The position numbers were made by a program, and so were the translations under genes. The notes below the pieces were generated by a model that did no database searches, was not told the DNA's origin, and was given only the letters and a program-made list of their open reading frames with translations. A stretch of 16,342 bases of DNA from an uncultured Collinsella sp. (GTDB lineage Bacteria; Actinomycetota; Coriobacteriia; Coriobacteriales; Coriobacteriaceae), in assembly GCA_902495945.1 (NCBI GenBank), contig CABUZD010000028.1, forward strand, positions 1 through 16,342, written 5' to 3'. Position 1 is the first letter of the stretch; the number at the start of each line of letters is the position of its first letter. This document shows positions 1 to 5,464 of this stretch, piece by piece.

Positions 1-70
1 CCTCGCAGTATCCGGTTCTCAAGGTGCACGCCTGCGCTGGTTCCCGGTTCCACCGGGCCGCGCGGCAAGG
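1..70 (-). other. possible rRNA operon leader or spacer fragment
   Basis: Read on the minus strand, positions 24-8 give CCTTGAGAACCGGATAC. This resembles the TTGAGAAC/TTGAAAAC element found in leaders of 16S genes and in 16S-23S spacers of many Gram-positive bacteria. Just upstream on the same strand are a small hairpin (arms 43-47 and 53-57) and the palindrome GCCGCGCGGC (57-66), which could be a nut-like stem. If the reading is right, an rRNA operon lies off the left edge, transcribed leftward. No part of a mature rRNA is visible, so this rests on one short motif. Confidence 0.35.
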
Positions 71-211
71 AGATATATTGCCAGACCGGAGGGGCCCCGC
101 GGGCGGGAATCTGGGCGTACACATTTCCTACACATCTTGGAATCCGACTAACGTTTGCCAGCCGTTACCTACCGCTCGCCGAGCATCTCTTTATATAAGG
201 CAGTCTCATGG
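71..211. other. non-coding region downstream of the phosphohexomutase
   Basis: This stretch follows the mutase stop codon. I see no credible gene and no clear intrinsic terminator for the mutase. A TATATA hexamer lies at 192-197. Any promoter for a leftward transcript leaving the window would have to be here, but no convincing -35/-10 pair stands out. Confidence 0.5.
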
Positions 212-1612
212 TTAAAGCGGATACGTCCCCCTAGCTAAAGCACAGCCAGCATCGAGCAACTCATCACGTTCTTCCACCGAGAACCCCTCGGCGTAGACGC
301 GCACCACTGGTTCGGTCCCGCTAGGACGGACCAGCAGCCACGTGTCATCCTCGAATGACAGACGCAAGCCGTCCATATGACTAACGTTTTGCGGCACCTT
401 GCCACAAATCGACTTGGGGTTTACGCCCGGCAGCAGGGTTCGTAACGTTTCGGCATCTTCGGCCTCAAGGCGCAAGTCGCGTCGACCGTAACTCGTCTTA
501 CCAAAACTGTCCTCGAGTTGGTCGACCAGAACGCCCAAAGGCGCGTCCGTCTTTGCCATAAGCTCACACAGAATCAGACAGGCGAGGATTCCATCGCGCT
601 CGGGCATATGCGCGGCGATGCCGATACCACCGGCTTCTTCGCCGCCCATGAGGACGCCGCCCTTCTTCATCTCTGCCGCTATATATTTGAAACCGACTGG
701 CTTGACGGTCACGCGGCAGCCAAGCGCCTCGGCAATGCGACGCACGAGCGTCGAGCATGAAAGATTGACGACGACGCGCCCCTCCAAATTACGAAATTGA
801 ACCAAGTCGCCCAAAACGAGCGCCATGATCTGATGCGGATGTATATATCTGCCGCGCTCGTCAACCGCGCCGATACGGTCGGCGTCGCCGTCGGTCACCA
901 GGCCAGCGCAAGCTCCGTCCTCGATAACCGTGCGCTCGCAAGCGTCCACCCACGGTTCAACGGGGTCGGGGCAGATATCTTCTTGGTCAGACGCCTGCCC
1001 GGCGTGAATCTCGTGCACCTCAACGCCAATCTCGCGCAGCAAGTCGGCTAGATAGCCCTGGGCTGCGCCGCCCATGGGATCGACAACCACGCGCAGGTGC
1101 GCGGCGCGGATGGCTTCGGCATCGACAAACGATGCCACCGCCTGCATATAGTCAGGAATGATATCCGCGGTGCGATATTGCCCCTCGATCCCCATTGGCT
1201 CGGGAGCCATGGTCTCTTCGAGCTCTTCGATGACATCCTGGTTGGCGGTCGAGCCGTCACCCATGCGAATCTTGAGGCACAGATAGCCCTGCGGATGATG
1301 GGACCCCGTCACCATGAGCGCGCCGCACGCCTCACCGTCATAAGCCGCCGCCCACGTAAGGGCAGGGGTCGGGACAGGTCGCGAAGCGAGCACGGCGTCT
1401 AGCCCGTGCGCTGCTAGCACGCCCGCCGCAAGCTCAGCGAACTCGCGCGCCAGGGGCCGGGTGTCGAACCCTATATATACCGTTTTGCCCGGATTGGTCT
1501 TTTGCCACAACTCGCCGACGGCATCGGCGATACGGGCAACGTTATCGGCAGTGAAGTCCTCATCGACGCGAGCGCGCCAACCGTCAGTTCCAAAATGAAT
1601 TATCGCGCACAC
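212..1612 (-). CDS. phosphoglucomutase/phosphomannomutase family protein
   Basis: This is an alpha-D-phosphohexomutase, interconverting hexose 1- and 6-phosphates in the cytosol and feeding glycogen, nucleotide-sugar or wall-polymer synthesis. All family landmarks are visible: the phosphoserine loop VTGSHHP (about residues 101-107, Ser104), the Mg-binding loop DGDADR (241-246), the sugar-binding loop GGEEAGG (323-329) and the phosphate-binding RPSGTEP (429-435). Length is about 466 residues, normal for the family. The frame is open further upstream to 1696, but the conserved N-terminus (HFGTDGWRAR) begins right after a GTG at 1612, which has a GAGG ribosome site at good spacing, so I chose that start. 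The loop reads TGSHHP rather than TASHNP, closer to AlgC-type enzymes. Substrate preference (glucose, mannose or glucosamine phosphate) cannot be told from sequence alone. Confidence 0.93.
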   Translation of the reverse strand: MCAIIHFGTDGWRARVDEDFTADNVARIADAVGELWQKTNPGKTVYIGFDTRPLAREFAELAAGVLAAHGLDAVLASRPVPTPALTWAAAYDGEACGALMVTGSHHPQGYLCLKIRMGDGSTANQDVIEELEETMAPEPMGIEGQYRTADIIPDYMQAVASFVDAEAIRAAHLRVVVDPMGGAAQGYLADLLREIGVEVHEIHAGQASDQEDICPDPVEPWVDACERTVIEDGACAGLVTDGDADRIGAVDERGRYIHPHQIMALVLGDLVQFRNLEGRVVVNLSCSTLVRRIAEALGCRVTVKPVGFKYIAAEMKKGGVLMGGEEAGGIGIAAHMPERDGILACLILCELMAKTDAPLGVLVDQLEDSFGKTSYGRRDLRLEAEDAETLRTLLPGVNPKSICGKVPQNVSHMDGLRLSFEDDTWLLVRPSGTEPVVRVYAEGFSVEERDELLDAGCALARGTYPL

Positions 1613-1636
1613 GCGCAGACACCTCACAGTGTTTGG

Positions 1637-1665
1637 ATCATGGTACGCATGGGGTATACCCGCAA
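1637..1665 (-). promoter_or_regulatory. candidate promoter of the phosphohexomutase gene
   Basis: On the minus strand TTGCGG (1665-1660) is followed after 17 nt by CATGAT (1642-1637), placing a start site near 1630 and leaving a short leader carrying the GAGG site. An alternative pair, TTGCCG (1679-1674) and TATACC (1658-1653), has only a 15-nt spacer. Both matches are mediocre. Confidence 0.3.
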
Positions 1666-1690
1666 CATGCACTCGGCAACCTGCCGGCAC

Positions 1691-1717
1691 CAGCATTCAC
1701 CATTTGGGCAAATGCTG
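1691..1717. repeat. small inverted repeat upstream of the phosphohexomutase
   Basis: CAGCATT (1691-1697) pairs with AATGCTG (1711-1717) around a 13-nt loop. No T-run follows on either strand. It lies between the mutase promoter region and the IS end, so it could be a leader hairpin, an operator, or part of the insertion target. Confidence 0.35.
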
Positions 1718-1740
1718 CCGAGGACATGCAAGCAATCAGA

Positions 1741-1761
1741 ACCACCCTTAAAAAGGGTGGT
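1741..1761. repeat. IS right-end hairpin
   Basis: ACCACCCTT (1741-1749) and AAGGGTGGT (1753-1761) form a perfect 9-bp stem with a 3-nt loop; 1740/1762 adds a tenth pair. It shares the AAACCACCC start and GGGTGG close with the hairpin at the other end, so I read it as the TnpA recognition structure at the right end. A short TTT follows on the plus strand, so it may also weakly terminate plus-strand transcription. Confidence 0.65.
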
Positions 1762-1789
1762 TTGCTCTTAGGGTATAACCCACGGGCCC

Positions 1790-1817
1790 CGGGCTCGCGT
1801 CTAAAGGCGCGGGCCCG
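1790..1817. repeat. GC-rich hairpin between tnpA and the IS right end
   Basis: A 10-bp stem (1790-1799 with 1808-1817, one G-T type mismatch) closes an 8-nt loop, and a smaller stem GGAC-TTC-GTCC follows at 1817-1827. It lies in the untranslated tail of the tnpA transcript. It may stop transcription, stabilise the tail, or be part of the right-end recognition structure. Confidence 0.5.
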
Positions 1818-1874
1818 GACTTCGTCCAGGCCTAGTGCATCTTGACCCGTGGCGCGCCGGTCGAACCGGCAGCA

Positions 1875-2333
1875 TCACCCCCTCTTGAAGGGGTCCTCGT
1901 ACTCCTTCACGCTCAGCTTGTCCAGCGCGATGTCGTGGGACTCCTGCTCCCTGATGTACTTGGCGATCGTCGCCTCGTTCAGGCCGACGGTGGACACGTA
2001 GTAGCCCTCCGCCCAGAACTTCCTGTTGCCGAACTTGTACTTGAGGTTGGCGTGCCTGTCGAATATCATCAGCGAGCTCTTCCCCTTCAGGTAGCCCATG
2101 ACGCTCGCGACGCTGTACTTCGGCGGGATCGCCAGCAGCACGTGCACGTGGTCGGGCATCAGGTGCCCCTCGATTATCTCGATCCCCTTGTACTCGCACA
2201 GCTTCCTGAGGATCTCCCCTATGTCGCTCCTGATTTGGTTGTAGATCACTTTGCGCCTATACTTCGGCGTGAACACGATGTGGTACTTGCACATCCACTT
2301 CGTGTGGGAAAGGCTGTAGGCCTTCTGGGCCAT
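1875..2333 (-). CDS. tnpA: IS200/IS605-family transposase TnpA
   Basis: This single-domain HUH (Y1) transposase cuts and joins single-stranded DNA at hairpin-marked ends and moves the element by a peel-and-paste route tied to replication. The 152-residue product has the usual length. It opens with the family-typical LSHTKW-CKYHIVFTPKYRRK region (about residues 8-28), carries the HUH motif HVH at 62-64 (in MPDHVHVLL), a GYYVSTVG segment at 110-117, and the nucleophile/metal-ligand pair Tyr126 and Gln130 in YIREQ. All catalytic residues seem intact, so it may be active. The frame is open to 2375, but the ATG at 2333 matches the family start and has a GGGGTGG ribosome site. The coding sequence is GC-rich like its surroundings. 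Confidence 0.92.
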   Translation of the reverse strand: MAQKAYSLSHTKWMCKYHIVFTPKYRRKVIYNQIRSDIGEILRKLCEYKGIEIIEGHLMPDHVHVLLAIPPKYSVASVMGYLKGKSSLMIFDRHANLKYKFGNRKFWAEGYYVSTVGLNEATIAKYIREQESHDIALDKLSVKEYEDPFKRG

Positions 2334-2420
2334 GGCGACCACCCCTTCGACTCGAATTCTTGACGGCCTGAACAATCGTCAATATCGGTCGGAGGGGTGG
2401 CTTTGTAAAGCCGTTTGTCT

Positions 2421-2439
2421 CCACCCGCGTAGCGGGTGG
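2421..2439. repeat. IS left-end hairpin
   Basis: CCACCCGC (2421-2428) and GCGGGTGG (2432-2439) pair perfectly around a 3-nt loop. Its AAACCACCC start (minus strand) matches the hairpin at the other end of the element, and it lies about 90 nt upstream of the tnpA start, as expected for the left-end recognition hairpin. Confidence 0.65.
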
Positions 2440-2445
2440 TTTAAA

Positions 2446-2466
2446 GCTGGCCGCTGCGCGGCCAGC
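2446..2466. repeat. second hairpin at the outer edge of the IS left end
   Basis: GCTGGCCGC (2446-2454) pairs with GCGGCCAGC (2458-2466) around TGC, a very stable 9-bp stem. A smaller inverted repeat, AGACT-AA-AGTCT, follows at 2467-2478. It may block transcription entering the element from outside, as IS200 ends are known to do, or belong to the pre-insertion site. Confidence 0.5.
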
Positions 2467-2483
2467 AGACTAAAGTCTTGAAT

Positions 2484-2512
2484 AAAAAAACCGCCCCGTA
2501 TGGAGCGGTTTT
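2484..2512 (-). terminator. intrinsic terminator of the methyltransferase gene
   Basis: On the minus strand, AAAACCGC (2512-2505) pairs with GCGGTTTT (2494-2487), extended by two inner G-C pairs, and runs into seven T residues (2490-2484). It starts 5 nt after the TAA stop of the upstream gene. The As on the other side make it potentially bidirectional. Confidence 0.8.
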
Positions 2513-2517
2513 GCCCT

Positions 2518-3411
2518 TTATATATCGAGCGCCTCGGCCATCGCGGCCGTAGTGATTGCCGTGGTTCCACAGCAACTGCCCACCATTGCGGCACCGGCAT
2601 GTCTCCATTCGATGCATGCGCGCGCGAAAGCTTCGGGGTTCTCGTGCCATACGGGGCCATCCTGAGTCTGGACCGGATCGCCTACGTTGGGACGCACCGT
2701 GACGGGAGTAGTCGCCGATGTAACCATCCTGGGCACCGCCGCGTTCGCGGCCGCAAGCGAACAGCAATTAACACCAACCGAGTTTGCGCCGTGTTTTTCG
2801 GCGTACAAAACGGCTGCCTCGATGTTGAGGCCATCGCCCAACAGGTCGCCTTTATCGTCAACGACAAAACTCACCAGAACAGGCATGCCATCGGCGGCAT
2901 CTCGGGCGCCGGCAAGCATGGGCTGCAAATTACGGATAGACGTCACCGTCTCGATCAGCAGACCGTCAACGCCGGCATTGAGCAAGGCGTGCGCCTGTTC
3001 GCGCGCAATGCCTCGGATTTCACGATACTCGGCAGAGTCCTCGGCAAACCACTCAATACCGATCGGGCCCATCGAGCCTAGCAGCAGCTGAGGGTGCGCC
3101 TGGCGGGCATCGTCGACGGCCCCGCGATTGACCTCCGCCACGGACGGCGCAATCTGGTCGTGCTTGAGGGCATAGCTCGATGCCTGAAAGGTGTTGGTAA
3201 TGAGCACCTGTGCGCCGGCGGCGACATACAAGCGATGGATACGAGAAACGGTCTGCGGCTCTGCCAGATTCCAAAACGCCGGTGGAATGTCGGCGGCATC
3301 GTACTCACTCAACAGAACACTGCCCATGGGACCCTGCGCCAACAAGGTCTCGCTCGACAAGCGGCGCGTAAGTTCCTCGGCACCAAACCGGTTGTAATAA
3401 CTCGTATCCAT
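2518..3411 (-). CDS. homocysteine S-methyltransferase domain protein, stand-alone
   Basis: A cytosolic TIM-barrel enzyme of the homocysteine-binding family, which moves a methyl group to homocysteine to make methionine using zinc to activate the thiol. The three zinc cysteines are present: one in GVNCC (213-217, probably Cys216) and Cys280-Cys281 in GSCCGTT. The N-terminal part (LLAQGPMGS at 23-31, then AGAQVLITNTFQASSYAL near 65-82) looks like the first domain of MetH rather than a plant-type MmuM. The usual DGAMGT glycine loop reads QGPMGS. At 297 residues it is only the homocysteine domain, with no folate or cobalamin modules. Possible donors are S-methylmethionine, a methylated corrinoid protein or betaine-like compounds; sequence does not decide. 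It is the second gene of a two-gene unit, 10 bp after the metal regulator. Start ATG at 3411 follows GCGGGATAT. Confidence 0.88.
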   Translation of the reverse strand: MDTSYYNRFGAEELTRRLSSETLLAQGPMGSVLLSEYDAADIPPAFWNLAEPQTVSRIHRLYVAAGAQVLITNTFQASSYALKHDQIAPSVAEVNRGAVDDARQAHPQLLLGSMGPIGIEWFAEDSAEYREIRGIAREQAHALLNAGVDGLLIETVTSIRNLQPMLAGARDAADGMPVLVSFVVDDKGDLLGDGLNIEAAVLYAEKHGANSVGVNCCSLAAANAAVPRMVTSATTPVTVRPNVGDPVQTQDGPVWHENPEAFARACIEWRHAGAAMVGSCCGTTAITTAAMAEALDI

Positions 3412-3421
3412 ATATATCCCG

Positions 3422-3844
3422 CTATTCCTCGACGCTGATTCCCTGCTTTTCGAGATAGGCGAGCCAGCGGTTCATCGTGTCCTCGGAAAGCGCATGCTCC
3501 ATCATGCAGGCCTCGGAATCGGCTCGCTCAAATTCGACACCGAGCTCCTGAACCAAAAACGTGCGGATGAGGCGATGACGGTACCAGATAGCCGTGCCAA
3601 CCTCGCGGCCGCGATCGGTCAGGACTACCTTGCCGTAGTGCGATTGCTCGACAAGTTCGGATGCCTTGAGCGCCGAAACCGCTTTATTGACCGATGCCTT
3701 GGAGACGCCAAGGCGCTGCGCGATGTCGACCGATCGCACGCCGTTGGTTTCCCCCTCTTCGCTTTCAATGCGAACCATGCACTCCAAGTAGTCTTCGTTC
3801 GCCACCGTCAGATGTAGTTCGCGCGAGCTATTTGTCGTATCCAT
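3422..3844 (-). CDS. DtxR/MntR-family metal-dependent transcriptional regulator
   Basis: A metal-activated repressor of about 140 residues: a winged helix (about 35-78, recognition helix near SKASVNKAVSAL at 48-59) followed by the dimerisation and metal-binding domain, with no C-terminal SH3-like domain, as in MntR. Candidate metal ligands are Asp18 and Glu21 (EDYLE), His90 (YRHRL), and Cys113, Glu116, His117 (EACMMEH). Asp18/Glu21 match MntR, whereas Cys113 takes the place of MntR Glu99 and matches DtxR Cys102, so the site is mixed. An in-frame ATG at 3865 also exists; I prefer 3844 because a -10-like TAGAAT at 3881-3876 would start the transcript near 3869 and an AAGGGACGGAAG stretch precedes the 3844 ATG. 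It leads the homocysteine methyltransferase and probably represses its own promoter. Confidence 0.85.
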   Translation of the reverse strand: MDTTNSSRELHLTVANEDYLECMVRIESEEGETNGVRSVDIAQRLGVSKASVNKAVSALKASELVEQSHYGKVVLTDRGREVGTAIWYRHRLIRTFLVQELGVEFERADSEACMMEHALSEDTMNRWLAYLEKQGISVEE

Positions 3845-3875
3845 GATCTTCCGTCCCTTCTGCATTCAATGGCTG

Positions 3876-3881
3876 ATTCTA
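3876..3881 (-). promoter_or_regulatory. -10 element of the regulator promoter
   Basis: TAGAAT on the minus strand matches the TATAAT consensus at five of six positions. The -35 position, 17 nt further upstream, falls on the right-hand part of the inverted repeat at 3899-3916 and has no good consensus match. Confidence 0.45.
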
Positions 3882-3898
3882 CCCCATCCAAGCGTCGT

Positions 3899-3916
3899 GG
3901 TATGCCGTGGCATACC
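3899..3916. promoter_or_regulatory. 18-bp perfect palindrome, likely operator
   Basis: GGTATGCC and GGCATACC are exact reverse complements separated by GT. The palindrome lies between the divergent metal regulator and pepT, next to the regulator's -10-like element. Its size and symmetry fit a dimeric winged-helix repressor of the DtxR/MntR type. The sequence does not match the classical DtxR/IdeR box. It also reads as near-direct repeats of CGTGG(T/C)ATGC/AC, so another factor is possible. Confidence 0.6.
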
Positions 3917-3964
3917 GTGCTAGAGTTCTTGTTGCACACGACGACCAAGATTGGAGCGGTCTTT

Positions 3965-5212
3965 ATGGAAAACACCACCACGAGCCCCGATGTCCTCGAA
4001 CGCTTTTTGCGCTACGTCCAGATCAACACGCAGTCCGAGGATGCAAACTGCGACCAGGTACCCTCGAGCGCCGTTCAGTTTGACCTTGCCAACGTGCTGG
4101 CTGAAGAGCTGCGCGAGCTTGGTGCGGAAGATGCCCACGTGACCGAGCACGCCTATGTCTGCGCGCATATCCCCGCAAGTGCGGGCGCTGAGGACAAGCC
4201 CGCCCTGGGCCTGATCGCCCATCTCGACACCACCGAAGTTGCACCGGGCGCCGGCGTGAAGCCGCACATCGTACACTACGAAGGCGGCGACCTGGTCTGC
4301 GGCACGGTTGACGGTAAGCCCGTTGCCATGAGTACCGCCAAGCTTCCCGCCCTGAATGACCTCGCGGGTGAGGACCTGGTCTGCAGCGATGGCACCACGC
4401 TGCTGGGCGCGGACGACAAGGCAGGCGTCGCCGAGATCATGTCGCTTGTCGCGCGTATCGCTCAGGACCCTTCTCTGCCCCATCCCGCACTCGGCATTTG
4501 CTTCTGCCCTGACGAGGAGATCGGCCACGGAGCCGAGCTGTTGGATATCGATACCTTTGGCTGCAAGTACGCCTACACGGTCGACGGCGGTCCCGTTGGC
4601 GAGCTGGAGTGGGAGTGCTTTAACGCCGCCGAAGCAACCGTTCGCTTTGAGGGCCAATCCATCCATCCCGGTGACGCCAAAGGCCGCATGGTCAACGCGG
4701 GCAATCTGTTCTGCGACTTCAATGCCCTGCTCCCCTACGAGCAGCGTCCGGAATACACCGAGGGCTACGAGGGCTTCTATCACCTTGAGGGCGTCTCGGC
4801 AACGGTCGACCACGCTACGGCGCGCTATATCGTCCGTGATCACGATGCCGCCAAGTTCCAGCAGAAGCTCGAGCTGATGGATGCCGCCGCAGCACTGCTC
4901 AACCAGCGCCTGGGCGAGGAACGCGTGACAGTTGAGATCAAGCAGCAGTACCGCAACATGGCCGAGATCGTGCGTGACTACCCCGAGCTTATCGATGTCG
5001 CCAAGGAAGCCTACCTTGCCTGCGGCATTGAGCCCCAGGTGCTGCCGATTCGCGGTGGTACCGACGGTGCGCAGCTGTCGTTCCGCGGCCTGCCCTGCCC
5101 CAACCTTTCCACGGGCGGCTACTGCTACCACGGCGTTAACGAGTTTGTCCCGGTCAGCTCGCTCGTCAAGATGACCGACGTCCTCCAAGAACTCGTCGCC
5201 CGCTTCGCATAA
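3965..5212 (+). CDS. pepT: peptidase T (tripeptide aminopeptidase)
   Basis: A cytosolic dizinc M20-family aminopeptidase that removes the N-terminal residue from tripeptides, completing breakdown of imported or recycled peptides. The product is 415 residues, close to the usual 408-410. Metal and catalytic residues are in place: His86 and Asp88 (AHLDTTEVAPG), Asp150 (GADDKAG), Glu184/Glu185 (PDEEIG), Asp207 (VDGGP) and His389 near the end (YHGVNEF). The frame is open from 3869, but the ATG at 3965 gives the family N-terminus (VLERFLRYVQINTQSE) and has GGAG eight bases upstream, so the longer version is rejected. It is the only plus-strand gene here, divergent from the metal regulator and sharing the palindrome-containing control region. 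It converges on the LCP gene. Confidence 0.95.
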   Translation: MENTTTSPDVLERFLRYVQINTQSEDANCDQVPSSAVQFDLANVLAEELRELGAEDAHVTEHAYVCAHIPASAGAEDKPALGLIAHLDTTEVAPGAGVKPHIVHYEGGDLVCGTVDGKPVAMSTAKLPALNDLAGEDLVCSDGTTLLGADDKAGVAEIMSLVARIAQDPSLPHPALGICFCPDEEIGHGAELLDIDTFGCKYAYTVDGGPVGELEWECFNAAEATVRFEGQSIHPGDAKGRMVNAGNLFCDFNALLPYEQRPEYTEGYEGFYHLEGVSATVDHATARYIVRDHDAAKFQQKLELMDAAAALLNQRLGEERVTVEIKQQYRNMAEIVRDYPELIDVAKEAYLACGIEPQVLPIRGGTDGAQLSFRGLPCPNLSTGGYCYHGVNEFVPVSSLVKMTDVLQELVARFA

Positions 5213-5238
5213 GCCTGGCTGCACAACCCTAAAAGACG

Positions 5239-5275
5239 AATCGCCCCGTCCTCAACCGAGAACGGGGCGATTTTT
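5239..5275 (+). terminator. intrinsic terminator of pepT
   Basis: AATCGCCCCGT (5239-5249) and ACGGGGCGATT (5262-5272) form an 11-bp perfect stem with a 12-nt loop, running into TTTTT. It begins 26 nt after the pepT stop. Confidence 0.85.
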
Positions 5276-5329
5276 GGTGCAAGGGGAGTAGTCGGCATCG
5301 CTGGTTGAATCAACGTCAGCGAGCGACGT

Positions 5330-5415
5330 CCAGAGCGAACAAGTTGGCATGAAAAAGGCAGGGCATTGACCTTCTGGTCATGCCCTGCCTTTTGAATGAC
5401 AAATTGTCGCTCTGG
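5330..5415. repeat. 86-nt imperfect inverted repeat with terminator core
   Basis: The inner part (5353-5393) is a strong hairpin with AAAA and TTTT flanks on either side and a 4-nt loop at 5372-5375, so it works as a bidirectional terminator; for the minus-strand LCP gene it ends in five Ts. Pairing does not stop there: CCAGAGCG (5330-5337) pairs with CGCTCTGG (5408-5415), and most bases between the outer and inner arms also pair, with bulges at 5339 and 5367 and mismatches at 5343/5403, 5347/5399 and 5351-5352/5394-5395. The result is about 34 pairs, much longer than a normal terminator. Confidence 0.75.
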
Positions 5416-5435
5416 GCGGCGCGCAGCGTCGAGTC

Positions 5436-5463
5436 GTTACGCGGGCGGGTAAGCCCGCGTAAC
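5436..5463. repeat. hairpin directly after the LCP stop codon
   Basis: GTTACGCGGGC (5436-5446) and GCCCGCGTAAC (5453-5463) form a perfect 11-bp stem with a 6-nt loop. It starts 1 nt after the TAG stop of the LCP gene (minus strand). It has no T-run, so it may protect the mRNA end or act together with the larger inverted repeat downstream. Confidence 0.6.
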
Positions 5464-5464
5464 T

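Larger units (their letters stand above)
1740..2466 (-). mobile_element. IS200/IS605-family insertion sequence (tnpA only)
   Basis: A compact element of roughly 0.7 kb with one gene, a Y1 HUH transposase, and no tnpB. On the minus strand both ends carry a hairpin starting AAACCACCC and closing GGGTGG: the left end at 2439-2421 (loop of 3) and the right end at 1762-1740 (loop of 3). Subterminal hairpins recognised by TnpA, absence of terminal inverted repeats and absence of target duplication are the hallmarks of this family. Exact cleavage points cannot be fixed here; the coordinates are the outer edges of the hairpin regions. The element sits between the intact terminator of the methyltransferase gene and the mutase promoter region, so it appears not to have broken a gene. 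Confidence 0.8.

Noticed and set aside
1..70. tRNA gene in the left edge
   Set aside because: No cloverleaf, anticodon arm or T-loop sequence could be fitted to the hairpins on either strand.
1613..1696. Longer N-terminus for the phosphohexomutase
   Set aside because: The extra 28 residues have no family match and cover the likely promoter and leader; the GTG at 1612 has a good ribosome site.
1801..2199. Minus-strand 132-codon frame overlapping tnpA
   Set aside because: Out-of-frame shadow of the transposase, Arg/Gly rich, running past the tnpA stop without a domain.
2421..2466. Two adjacent hairpins considered as the start of a CRISPR array or omega-type RNA
   Set aside because: There are no repeated units with spacers, and the element has no tnpB; the hairpins fit IS200-type ends.
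3920..5224. Minus-strand open frame (434 codons) opposite pepT
   Set aside because: pepT has all M20 metal ligands in the sense frame; the antisense frame has none of any family.
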